A stretch of 35,933 nucleotides of DNA. Origin: Paenibacillus sinensis (lineage in GTDB: Bacteria; Bacillota; Bacilli; Paenibacillales; Paenibacillaceae). The number at the start of each line of letters is the position of its first letter. Position 1 is the first letter of the stretch. The notes under the pieces are model-generated. The model worked only from the letters and a program-made list of their open reading frames with translations. It searched no databases and was not told the origin of the DNA. Both the position numbers and the translations under genes were made by a program. Shown one piece after another: positions 1-6,650 of the stretch. The stretch lies in the NCBI RefSeq assembly GCF_019904155.1, contig NZ_JAHCMB010000190.1, positions 253 to 36,185 on the forward strand, in the 5' to 3' direction.

Positions 1-161
1 GAGCAAGACTCAAGCTTCACCAGTCCACGCGGCTGATTGAGGCGACGAATTGCTTTCAGCATTTGGCGATGCTGAAACCTGAACCTAAGCTGCATGTCTT
101 TTCTGTAGTCGGTTATTTTCCTGAAGTGATTCTGGGAAGTAAGGAGACCGGAAAAAACCCG
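1..161 (+). other. Spacer upstream of 5S rRNA
   Basis: This stretch leads directly into the 5S rRNA and carries no convincing gene. It is most likely the transcribed 23S-5S spacer of an rRNA operon, possibly with the last few bases of the 23S gene at the left edge. The 23S gene itself lies outside the window, so the assignment rests on position. Confidence 0.6.
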
Positions 162-278
162 TTTGGTGGCGATGGCGGAGGGGTTCCACGCGTACCCATC
201 CCGAACACGACCGTTAAGCCCTCCAGCGCCGATGGTACTTGGACCGAAGGGTCCTGGGAGAGTAGGAAGCTGCCAAGC
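162..278 (+). rRNA. rrf: 5S ribosomal RNA
   Basis: The sequence begins with TTTGGTGGCGATGGCGGAGG and contains the conserved CCCATCCCGAACACG and GCGCCGATGGTA blocks, ending in GAGAGTAGGA and GCTGCCAAGC, whose end pairs with the start. Length (about 117 nt) and order match Bacillus-type 5S rRNA. It is the last gene of an rRNA operon entering from the left. Ends are placed from the terminal helix and may be off by one or two bases. Confidence 0.96.
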
Positions 279-283
279 ACATG

Positions 284-314
284 AACCACTGCTGAATATC
301 AGCAGTGGTTTTTT
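284..314 (+). terminator. rRNA operon terminator
   Basis: A perfect 10-bp stem, AACCACTGCT pairing with AGCAGTGGTT around a 7-nt loop, is followed by a run of T. It sits 6 nt after the 5S gene and is the expected intrinsic terminator of the rRNA operon. Confidence 0.9.
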
Positions 315-436
315 GTGCTTTATTAATAGTAAAAATCATCACTGCCCGAAATTCCATAACCCCATATACTGAACAGTGATCAAAATATTAACAACGTTTA
401 AAACAGGCAAGCAGATCATGGAAAGGAAGCGGTCAA

Positions 437-919
437 ATGAACGCTATTATTTTATACACATCCAAGCATGGATGCGCCGAAGAAGTGGCCAAAGCTCTAC
501 AGAAAGAGCTGGGGCCTGGAACGGAAATGGTCAATCTGATGGTGGCAACACCTTCCGATTTACGTCGATTTGATCTGGTGGTTTTGGGAGGCTCCATCTA
601 TTACGGGCAAGTTCAAAAGCAGCTGACGGCCTATATGAACCGCGAGAAACAGCAGGTGCTTTCGGCAAAAACAATCGGACTGTACATCTGTGCCGCAGCA
701 GGCGGGGATAAAGCGCAGACAGAGCTTGAACAAGCCTTTCCCAAGGAACTTGTGAATCGTGCATCGGCATGTGCGGTACTCGGCGACAGGATTACTCCAA
801 GAGAACTGTCGTGGGCAGAAAAGCTGGTCCTGCGAGTTGTCAGCGGCAAGAGTGGAGAAAGCGGCGGACTGTTCGAAGAACGTATCAAGCAGTTTGCATC
901 GGAGCTTCATAATGGGTAG
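437..919 (+). CDS. Flavodoxin-domain protein (HemG-like)
   Basis: A 160-residue protein with a flavodoxin fold. The FMN phosphate loop is seen near residues 8-12 (TSKHG), followed by the helix EEVAKAL, and the second flavin-contacting loop VVLGGSIYYGQ near residues 48-58. Length and the GGSIYYG motif resemble HemG-like protoporphyrinogen dehydrogenases and flavodoxin-domain proteins common in Firmicutes. It probably carries out FMN-dependent electron transfer in the cytosol; the substrate cannot be told from sequence. The start is the ATG preceded by GGAAAGGAAG. A palindromic site and the Rrf2 regulator gene follow immediately, so the two may be linked functionally, but the genes are 82 nt apart and the regulator seems to have its own promoter. 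Confidence 0.85.
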   Translation: MNAIILYTSKHGCAEEVAKALQKELGPGTEMVNLMVATPSDLRRFDLVVLGGSIYYGQVQKQLTAYMNREKQQVLSAKTIGLYICAAAGGDKAQTELEQAFPKELVNRASACAVLGDRITPRELSWAEKLVLRVVSGKSGESGGLFEERIKQFASELHNG

Positions 920-950
920 AACATCGATTACAGATTGTGGAACACCGAAT

Positions 951-973
951 AATGTGCTAAGATTTGCACATTA
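951..973 (+). promoter_or_regulatory. Candidate Rrf2 operator, copy 1
   Basis: An inverted repeat AATGTGC, 8-nt spacer, GCACATT (7/7 bp) lies 29 nt before the Rrf2 start codon. The half site TTTGCACATTA recurs with the same 8-nt GTGC/GCAC spacing ahead of the metallo-hydrolase gene. A regulator gene next to one of two identical sites suggests autoregulation plus control of the neighbour; this is inference. Confidence 0.6.
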
Positions 974-1001
974 AATACGAAGCAGGGAGCTGGGAATTCG
1001 G

Positions 1002-1418
1002 ATGGCTCAAGTCAAACGATTCGGGTATGGTCTCCAGGCCCTGATCCTGCTGGCTACGTACAGAAAGTGGGTGTCGAGCATCGAGATGGCCGATAGGATT
1101 TCCTGCGAACCGACGGCGCTTCGAAAGATTATGGCACGCTTGACCGAGGCCGGGATTATTGAAGTGAAGCAAGGCAGAGGCGGTGGTTATCGTCTGGCGA
1201 AACAGCCTTCCTCCATTACCTTGGCCGAGGTATACCATTCCGTCCATGAAGAAGAACCGTTGTGGGACGGGATGCTGGAGACGACAGGCAACAGCTTGTT
1301 CGGAAGCCGGGTACGCGGCTCATTCGATAAAATCATGTCGGATATCCAGGTTCAGGTCACGCGGGTTCTGGAGTCATATACGTTGGCGGATATGGTGGAG
1401 ATGGAGGTCCCTTATTGA
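1002..1418 (+). CDS. Rrf2-family transcriptional regulator
   Basis: A 138-residue protein with the Rrf2 winged-helix architecture: N-terminal helix MAQVKRFGYGLQALILLA, recognition region SSIEMADRISCEPTALRKIMARL (about residues 28-50) and the wing VKQGRGGGYRLAK (about 60-72), the glycine-rich loop typical of Rrf2. The three-cysteine Fe-S cluster of IscR or NsrR is absent; the only cysteine is in the DNA-binding part, so it probably senses something other than an Fe-S cluster state, as with YwnA- or CymR-like members. A GGGAG-containing site precedes the ATG. It is flanked by two matching palindromes that are good candidates for its operators. Confidence 0.88.
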   Translation: MAQVKRFGYGLQALILLATYRKWVSSIEMADRISCEPTALRKIMARLTEAGIIEVKQGRGGGYRLAKQPSSITLAEVYHSVHEEEPLWDGMLETTGNSLFGSRVRGSFDKIMSDIQVQVTRVLESYTLADMVEMEVPY

Positions 1419-1471
1419 CAGAAGCCGATTTTTTTCAGGATAAATGGTGCTATTCTTTGCACATTAATGTG
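1415..1471 (+). promoter_or_regulatory. Promoter with Rrf2 operator, copy 2
   Basis: A consensus -35 TTGACA (1415-1420) is followed 18 nt later by GATAAA (1439-1444), and just downstream lies GTGC-8 nt-GCAC (1447-1462) continuing into CACATTAATGTG (1460-1471), a perfect 12-bp palindrome. It shares TTTGCACATTAA with the site before the Rrf2 gene. Operator placement just after the -10 would suit repression of the hydrolase-AbrB pair. Confidence 0.6.
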
Positions 1472-1516
1472 ACAAGCAGATGAAACAAGTGACTCGGCAA
1501 AGAAAGGGAGAATAGA

Positions 1517-2161
1517 ATGATTGTCAAATGGTATGGCCACTCGTCGTTTCTGTTAACATCGGAGTCCGGAGGCAAGGTGCTGATTGATCCGTATGGTAAA
1601 TTTCTGGGCTACCGCATGCCGTCGCTTCAAGCGGATATTGTTGCCGTAACGCATGATCACCGCGATCATAATCATGTCCAGGTTGTTGAAGGAGGCTATG
1701 TGCTTGTCAATGAGCCTAGACAATATGAGCTGGAGCATGCTGTCATATACGGCATTTCAACCTTTCACGACAATGTTGGAGGGAAGAAGCGGGGAGAGAA
1801 CACTGTGTTTGTCTTTGAAATAGACGGGTTGCGGCTGTGCCATCTCGGCGATCTTGGTCATCTTCCAACGGCCGAACAACTTGAGCAAATTGGTAAAATC
1901 GATGTTTTGTTTGTGCCGGTTGGAGGCACGCGGACGTTGGACGGGGCACATGGGGCGGAAACCGTTCGACTAATCAAGCCACAGATAGCCATACCTATGC
2001 ATTACAGGACTGAAGCGCTTGGGTTTGCTGGCAAAGTGCTTTTTCACAGAGTAGAGCCTTTTATCCAAGATTCCGGACTGCCGGTGCATCGCGTGCAAGA
2101 GTTGAATTTCACGAAAGAGAATGTGACTGACTATCAGGGAATTGTTCTAATGGAGTACTAA
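1517..2161 (+). CDS. Metallo-beta-lactamase-fold hydrolase (UPF0173-like)
   Basis: A 214-residue metal-dependent hydrolase. The zinc motif HxHxDH is at residues 46-51 (HDHRDH), with GDLGH near residue 112 and PMHYR near residue 161 as further metal ligands. Size and the short MIVKWYGHSSF start match the YtkL/UPF0173 group of the metallo-beta-lactamase superfamily, cytosolic enzymes of unknown substrate. The ATG follows AAAGGGAG. It is 19 nt upstream of the AbrB-type membrane protein and probably cotranscribed with it from the promoter at 1415. Confidence 0.88.
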   Translation: MIVKWYGHSSFLLTSESGGKVLIDPYGKFLGYRMPSLQADIVAVTHDHRDHNHVQVVEGGYVLVNEPRQYELEHAVIYGISTFHDNVGGKKRGENTVFVFEIDGLRLCHLGDLGHLPTAEQLEQIGKIDVLFVPVGGTRTLDGAHGAETVRLIKPQIAIPMHYRTEALGFAGKVLFHRVEPFIQDSGLPVHRVQELNFTKENVTDYQGIVLMEY

Positions 2162-2180
2162 ACAGAGATAGAAAGCTGGA

Positions 2181-3323
2181 ATGGAAATGGAGAAGGAAAG
2201 TGCGGGGAGACTGCTGAACCCCAAGGCAAGGTACGGAATTACGCTGGTTACCGCTGTGCTGGGCGGCCTGATTTTTCAAGTCTTCAAGCTTCCGCTGCCG
2301 TGGCTTCTGGGGCCTATGCTTGCGTCATTGATCGGTTCAAATGTTGCAAAAGGATGCTATGCATGGCCATCTCTGCCCAGAAACGCGGGGATGATCGTCG
2401 TCGGTTACACAATTGGACTGGCCATGACCGCCCCGGCGCTAAAAGAGATGTCACGAGGACTTCCAAGTATGCTGTTCATGACTCCCATGCTGATCTTGTG
2501 GTGCGCGCTCATTGCGGCAGCTGTTGCCAAAATCTCCGGAATCGATTATAGGACGATGCTGCTTGGAAGCATTCCCGGCGGTCTTACGCAGATGATTGTT
2601 TTGGCGGAGGAGACGAAAGGCATCGATATTACAATTGTGACCGTAACCCAGGTTATCCGTCTGATGATGATTATCATAACGGTGCCCATCCTGGTCTTCG
2701 GGCCACTTGGCGGAGTCAGCGGCGGCTCTTCGGCAGCGGATGTGACGAGGGCAGCGGCTCAGGCCGCCTGGTCGGGGCTGTATCCTAATATTTTGCTGTT
2801 CATCCCGGTAAGCATTGCAGCAGCGATTCTGGGAGCGAAGATCAAGTTTCCGACTCCATACCTGCTTGGACCCGCTATCGCAACTGCGATTTTGCAGCTA
2901 TGCGGATTATCCGGTCCGGCACTTCCGCAGGTACTTCTGGCTGCGGCGCAGCTGACGATCGGAACTTATGTCGGACTTCTGCTCAAACCTGCCAGCCTGG
3001 AGCATAAAGTGCGGACCCTTGCGTTGGCGCTTGGAAGCAGTGTATTGCTGATCGCCGGGGCTTGGGGATTAAGCACGCTGCTAACATCAAGAGCCGGAGC
3101 GTCTCATGCAACCGCATTGCTCAGCCTTGCCCCGGGCGGCATGGATCAAATGAGTCTGATCGCGCATGAAGTGAACGCTGATTTGTCCATGGTTGCGGGC
3201 TATCAGGTGTTTCGGACGTTCTTTATCTTCCTGGCTGTTCCTCCGATTCTGCGGATTTTCTTTAAGCGGGTGGACAGAATAAGCGCGCAGCGGGAGCGGA
3301 AGATCCGGCGCGAAGCAAAATGA
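2181..3323 (+). CDS. AbrB-family membrane protein (AidB-regulator type)
   Basis: A 380-residue polytopic membrane protein of the AbrB duplication family, not the small Bacillus AbrB DNA-binding protein. Two homologous halves are visible: LPLPWLLGPMLAS near residues 37-50 and TPYLLGPAIATA near residue 228, each followed by a loop and a glycine-rich helix (PGGLTQMIVLAEE; APGGMDQMSLIAHEV). About ten hydrophobic segments are present. The family is annotated as regulator or transporter, and its molecular role is not settled. In-frame ATGs at 2181 and 2187 are both possible. A dif-like site begins 11 nt after the stop codon. Confidence 0.85.
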   Translation: MEMEKESAGRLLNPKARYGITLVTAVLGGLIFQVFKLPLPWLLGPMLASLIGSNVAKGCYAWPSLPRNAGMIVVGYTIGLAMTAPALKEMSRGLPSMLFMTPMLILWCALIAAAVAKISGIDYRTMLLGSIPGGLTQMIVLAEETKGIDITIVTVTQVIRLMMIIITVPILVFGPLGGVSGGSSAADVTRAAAQAAWSGLYPNILLFIPVSIAAAILGAKIKFPTPYLLGPAIATAILQLCGLSGPALPQVLLAAAQLTIGTYVGLLLKPASLEHKVRTLALALGSSVLLIAGAWGLSTLLTSRAGASHATALLSLAPGGMDQMSLIAHEVNADLSMVAGYQVFRTFFIFLAVPPILRIFFKRVDRISAQRERKIRREAK

Positions 3324-3334
3324 AGCGAACGACA

Positions 3335-3362
3335 AGTGGTCATAATATATATTATGTAAACT
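3335..3362 (+). repeat. dif-like Xer site, copy 1
   Basis: A 28-bp site with 11-6-11 layout: left arm AGTGGTCATAA, centre TATATA, right arm TTATGTAAACT. The right arm and the centre are identical to the XerD arm and centre of the Bacillus subtilis dif site; the left arm differs except for its inner part. Four more copies in the same orientation are in this window. It starts 11 nt after the AbrB-type gene. Confidence 0.7.
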
Positions 3363-3462
3363 AATGGAGGGTGACATGCTTTCTGTGCGTCATTGATTCT
3401 ATGTGGTCATCGATTCTCCATGCCTTGATTCTTGTTCACTTTGCGGTTACACGAAAAAGACG

Positions 3463-3502
3463 AATGATCAATTTCACCATATGAAAAATTCAGAATAGAC
3501 TC
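3463..3502 (+). repeat. Shared element A, copy 1
   Basis: About 40 bp starting AATGATC and containing CATATGAAAAATTCA. It matches 6502-6542 at about 35 of 41 aligned positions. It lies 100 nt after dif-like site 1; the other copy lies 107 nt after site 2. Seen only at these two sites. Confidence 0.7.
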
Positions 3503-3528
3503 CTTGCAAAGAACTATAAGCAAATGAG

Positions 3529-3571
3529 CAAGACGCCCTTAGTCACCAAAAGGTCACTAAGACGCGTCTTG
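3529..3571. terminator. Long inverted repeat after aldo/keto reductase gene
   Basis: CAAGACGC...TTAGT.ACC pairs with GGTCACTAAG...GCGTCTTG around an AAAA loop, about 18 pairs with small bulges. It lies 37 nt past the minus-strand reductase stop, so it probably ends that operon or stabilises its message, although a clear U run is missing. Confidence 0.5.
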
Positions 3572-3607
3572 TCTGTTATGTTAAGCTCTCTGCAGACTCT
3601 ACAACAA

Positions 3608-4450
3608 TCAAAAATCAAAGTTATCCGGGTCGGGACCGACACGAAGGTCCTGGTTAAGCGCGTCGATTCGTGCCATATCCTCGAGGCTCAGTTCAAAATC
3701 GAACACGGAGGCATTCTCGGCAATGCGATGCTCCTTCGTCGATTTAGGAATAGTAATGACGCCATGCTGAAGGTCCCAGCGCAGAATAATTTGGGGCACG
3801 GTTTTGCCGTACGCACTGGCGATTTCTTTCAGAACCGGCTGTTCCAGCAATCCGCCTTGCATGAGAGGCGCCCAGGCCTCCAACTGAATGCACTGCTCCC
3901 TTGTGTAGCGCAGGAGCTCCGTTTGCGTCAAGTAAGGATGGAATTCGACCTGGTTAACCATAGGTTTCACTTCAGCATCCGCCAGCAGATCCTCCAGATG
4001 GTAAACCTGGAAATTGCTCACCCCGATCGCCCGGACGCGACCCTCACGGTACAGCTTCTCCAGCGCGCGCCAGGCATCCTTATACTTCCCGGCCACAGGC
4101 CAGTGAATCAAGTACAAATCGAGGTACTCTAAGCCGAGCCGTTCCAGACTTGCGTCATAAGCCGATAGCGTCTCCTCATATCCCAGATCGGCATTCCATA
4201 CTTTGGAGGTGACGAACAGATCCTCACGGGACAGCCCGCCTGCCTCAAGCGCTTCGCGAATGCCCTGACCCACGCCGGATTCATTCGCATATACAGCAGC
4301 GGTATCAATGCTCCGGTATCCGTTTTTGATTGCCGACTTCACGGCTTCGATCAGTTCGCGGCCTTCCTCCACTTGAAAAACGCCCAGTCCCATCCGAGGC
4401 ATCTCAATTCCGTTATGCAGCGTCGTTGTGCTGTGAATATTAGTGATCAT
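3608..4450 (-). CDS. Aldo/keto reductase (YvgN-like)
   Basis: A 280-residue NADPH-dependent oxidoreductase of the aldo/keto reductase superfamily. The catalytic tetrad is complete: D49, Y54, K83 and H116 (motifs SIDTAAVY, TSKVW, YLIHWP), and the C-terminal cofactor-binding signature IPKSTKEHRIAEN is present. Closest in pattern to the glyoxal/methylglyoxal reductase YvgN group, which reduces small aldehydes. The chosen ATG has AGGAGG 8 nt upstream; a longer reading from 4504 lacks a ribosome site and would overlap the preceding gene. It is 31 nt downstream of the MFS exporter gene and likely cotranscribed. Confidence 0.93.
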   Translation of the reverse strand: MITNIHSTTTLHNGIEMPRMGLGVFQVEEGRELIEAVKSAIKNGYRSIDTAAVYANESGVGQGIREALEAGGLSREDLFVTSKVWNADLGYEETLSAYDASLERLGLEYLDLYLIHWPVAGKYKDAWRALEKLYREGRVRAIGVSNFQVYHLEDLLADAEVKPMVNQVEFHPYLTQTELLRYTREQCIQLEAWAPLMQGGLLEQPVLKEIASAYGKTVPQIILRWDLQHGVITIPKSTKEHRIAENASVFDFELSLEDMARIDALNQDLRVGPDPDNFDF

Positions 4451-4481
4451 TGTTTCATCCTCCTGTGTTAGTAAAGTTAAA

Positions 4482-5729
4482 TTAGGATTGCGCGGAATCG
4501 GCACATGTTAGATCAGGCGTCTCATAACCGGCAGCCGCATGACTTGTGGTCCGGTCCTTCTTCTCCAGAGCAAGCGCCCACACGTTAAGCAGGACAGCGC
4601 CAACTACCATCAGAGCTCCGATCCATGCCGTATGGATCAGTCCGAGCGAATCGGCGACAATGCCGCCGAGAAAAGCGCCCAGTGCAATACCCGCGTTGAA
4701 CGCGGAAATGTTAACCGCAGAGGCCACATCAACAGCCTTGGGCACGTAGCGTTCGGCCAGTGTAACGACATGGATCTGCAGACCGGATACACTCATAAAG
4801 CCTAACAGTCCCATTCCGAAAATAGTGATTAGGGCCGGAACCTTAAATGGTGCGGTAAAGGTAAGAATCAGCAGCACGACGGCCTGCAGAATGAACATCC
4901 GAAGCAGGGCCGTAAGCGGGTTCCGGTTGGCGGCGCGACCGCCGATCACATTGCCGATGGCAATCGCAACGCCATACAGCAGCAGAATCAGGGCAACCGA
5001 CGAGGTAGCGAAGCCGGTAATCTCGTGGAGCAGGGGCGACAGGTAGGTGAACACGACGAAGGTTCCTCCATAGCCAAGCGCCGTAATCAGAAAAGCGAGC
5101 AGCAAAGGACCGTTCGTAACCAATTTAACTTGTTCACGCACAGGAGTCTTTACGCCGCCTCTCAGCTTGGCGGGCACAAGAATCAGATTGGCGATGAACG
5201 CGATGATGCCGATCAGCACAATAGCGGCAAAAGCAGCCCGCCAACCGAACTGTTGGCCAATAAAGGTGCCGAGCGGAACGCCAGTAATCGTGGCGACGGT
5301 TAAGCCTGAGAACATGAGGGCAATCGCGCTGGCCCGCCGGTCTTCAGGCACGAGATCAGCGGCAATCGTAGAGCCGATAGACATGAAGACGCCGTGCGAG
5401 AGGGCGCTAATAACCCGCGCGATCAGCAGCATCGCGATTCCGCCGGACAGAGCGGCGACCGAATTGCCGAGCACAAAGACGATCATGATTCCGAGGAGCA
5501 AGATTTTACGGGGAATTCCCGACGTAAGGGAGGTAAGCACAGGCGCCCCAAAGGTTACTCCGAGTGCGTATAAGGTAACGGTTAATCCGGTTAAGGTAAT
5601 GGATATATGAAAATCTTCAGCGATCAGGGGCAGCAGCCCCACACTGATAAATTCGGTAGTGCCGATGGCAAACGCGCTGATGGCCAGCGCTAGCAGTGCC
5701 AGTCTATTGCGGTTCGCTGTCTCTTTCAT
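4482..5729 (-). CDS. MFS transporter, DHA1 family (AraJ/YdhP-like)
   Basis: A 415-residue protein with 12 predicted membrane segments. The N-terminal pattern SAFAIGTTEFISVGLLPLIAEDF and the loop GVTFGAPVLTSLTSGIPRK are characteristic of the AraJ/YdhP/PbuE branch of drug:H+ antiporters. Probably exports a small molecule (sugar, purine or drug) across the cytoplasmic membrane; the substrate is not determined. AGGAGTGAG precedes the ATG. It heads the exporter-reductase operon, divergent from the HxlR regulator, with HxlR-type palindromes between the two. Confidence 0.9.
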   Translation of the reverse strand: MKETANRNRLALLALAISAFAIGTTEFISVGLLPLIAEDFHISITLTGLTVTLYALGVTFGAPVLTSLTSGIPRKILLLGIMIVFVLGNSVAALSGGIAMLLIARVISALSHGVFMSIGSTIAADLVPEDRRASAIALMFSGLTVATITGVPLGTFIGQQFGWRAAFAAIVLIGIIAFIANLILVPAKLRGGVKTPVREQVKLVTNGPLLLAFLITALGYGGTFVVFTYLSPLLHEITGFATSSVALILLLYGVAIAIGNVIGGRAANRNPLTALLRMFILQAVVLLILTFTAPFKVPALITIFGMGLLGFMSVSGLQIHVVTLAERYVPKAVDVASAVNISAFNAGIALGAFLGGIVADSLGLIHTAWIGALMVVGAVLLNVWALALEKKDRTTSHAAAGYETPDLTCADSAQS

Positions 5730-5804
5730 GGATTCTCACTCCTATCTGGTATTCTCCGGCCGGTATGTGTTATTATGTACGCAACCGTGAATTTTGAATA
5801 GTAC

Positions 5805-5837
5805 GTACTTCAAAGTACCATAGGCACTAAAAAGTAC
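5805..5837. promoter_or_regulatory. Candidate HxlR operator
   Basis: GTACTT-CA-AAGTAC (5805-5818) is a perfect 6-bp inverted repeat, and a further AAGTAC half site is at 5832-5837. Such GTAC-cored palindromes are typical of HxlR-family operators. It lies between the divergent exporter and HxlR genes. Confidence 0.6.
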
Positions 5838-5869
5838 CTATAAATCCCGAAGAGATGGAGGCGTGCCGT

Positions 5870-6265
5870 ATGGCCGTGAAAAAATATAATATTCCCGTGG
5901 AAGCAACCCTTGAGATTATCGGGGGTAAGTGGAAGTGCGTGATCCTATGTCACCTTACACATGGAAAGATGCGCACAAGCGATTTGAAACGCCAAATGCC
6001 GTCAATTACACAGAAGATGCTGACCCAGCAGCTTCGAGAGCTGGAGGACGACGGCATTGTGAACCGGATCGTCTACAACCAGGTTCCGCCGAAAGTGGAG
6101 TATGAGCTCAGCGAATACGGCTGGAGCCTTCAGCCGATTCTGGACTCGCTTTGTGCCTGGGGAGAGAGACATATCATCAACGAGTATGGCGATAAGTTCG
6201 CTGTGCTTGAAGACAATATCCTGAACCATACGGAGAAGAAGTTCAGCGGTGAGCCGGTGATGTGA
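5870..6265 (+). CDS. HxlR-family transcriptional regulator
   Basis: A 131-residue winged-helix regulator. The HxlR signature is clear: VEATLEIIGGKWKCVILCHL near residues 10-29, MRTSDLKRQMPSITQKMLTQQLRELEDDGIV near 34-64, and VEYELSEYGWSLQPILDSLCAWGE near 75-98. A lone cysteine in IGGKWKCVIL and another in LSLCAW could sense aldehydes or electrophiles as in HypR or YodB, which would suit the adjacent aldo/keto reductase. The start at 5870 is preferred because GGAGG lies 8 nt upstream; an ATG at 5855 overlaps that site. Confidence 0.92.
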   Translation: MAVKKYNIPVEATLEIIGGKWKCVILCHLTHGKMRTSDLKRQMPSITQKMLTQQLRELEDDGIVNRIVYNQVPPKVEYELSEYGWSLQPILDSLCAWGERHIINEYGDKFAVLEDNILNHTEKKFSGEPVM

Positions 6266-6299
6266 AGATATCTGAACGGTTGAAAGGAATAACAGAACG

Positions 6300-6330
6300 A
6301 AGAGAGGTCGCCCTGAGGGTGGCCTCTCTT
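6300..6330 (+). terminator. Hairpin after HxlR gene
   Basis: AAGAGAGG pairs with CCTCTCTT (8 bp), with a second CCC/GGG stem inside. It lies 35 nt after the HxlR stop. A U run is lacking, so termination strength is uncertain. Confidence 0.5.
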
Positions 6331-6366
6331 GCGTGGATAGAGCAGGTGAGTGGGACAAACCCAATA

Positions 6367-6394
6367 ACCAAACATAATAAATGTTATGTAAACC
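6367..6394 (+). repeat. dif-like Xer site, copy 2
   Basis: Left arm ACCAAACATAA, centre TAAATG, right arm TTATGTAAACC. It is 101 nt after the HxlR stop, in the same orientation as the other four copies. The right arm differs from B. subtilis dif only in the last base. Confidence 0.7.
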
Positions 6395-6501
6395 ACTGTT
6401 AAGAATATCCTTAAAGTTAGCCGTTCAATCATCCTCGAAACAAACCTCAAATGAATCATCGGCTGATCATAAAATGAGTCGGTTCATACCAACACTTCAT
6501 T

Positions 6502-6542
6502 AATGATCGTATTTCAACATATGAAAAATTCACAATAGAATC
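6502..6542 (+). repeat. Shared element A, copy 2
   Basis: Matches 3463-3502 with about 35 of 41 aligned positions identical, including the 15-base core CATATGAAAAATTCA. It is 107 nt after dif-like site 2, almost the same spacing as in copy 1. Confidence 0.7.
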
Positions 6543-6615
6543 TAAAAATCATCTCTCTTCTCGCATCATTCTCTCCAATCCATCCCTTTCAGCAACAAGC
6601 AGCCAATGCTTACAT

Positions 6616-6638
6616 GTAAAAAGGACGCCGAGGCGTCC
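6616..6638 (-). terminator. Terminator of MFS gene
   Basis: On the minus strand, GGACGCC-TC-GGCGTCC is followed by five T. It lies 13 nt after the minus-strand MFS stop codon. Confidence 0.85.
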
Positions 6639-6650
6639 CGAAACAAACTG

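Larger units (their letters stand above)
3363..3607. other. Non-coding flank after dif-like site 1
   Basis: No gene is seen. The stretch holds three GATTCT-centred direct repeats about 17 nt apart (3394-3441; CATTGATTCTATG, CATCGATTCTCCATG, CTTGATTCTTG), the 40-bp element shared with the flank of site 2, and a long inverted repeat at 3529-3571. Confidence 0.6.
6395..6650. other. Non-coding flank after dif-like site 2
   Basis: No gene is visible. The stretch contains the second copy of shared element A and, at its right end, the terminator of the minus-strand MFS gene. Confidence 0.6.

Noticed and set aside
3335..3362. Site 1 as the single chromosomal dif
   Set aside because: Its left arm differs from known dif, four more copies occur nearby, and the region adjoins an rRNA operon, which is usually origin-proximal. 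A terminus location cannot be excluded without the full genome.
3569..3587. Sixth dif-like site (TTATGTTAAGC)
   Set aside because: Only the right arm is similar; there is no CATAA left arm at the right spacing.
5768..5788. Dif-like arm near the HxlR operator (TTATGTACGCAACC)
   Set aside because: It needs an insertion to align and lacks the left arm; it is better explained by GTAC operator half sites.
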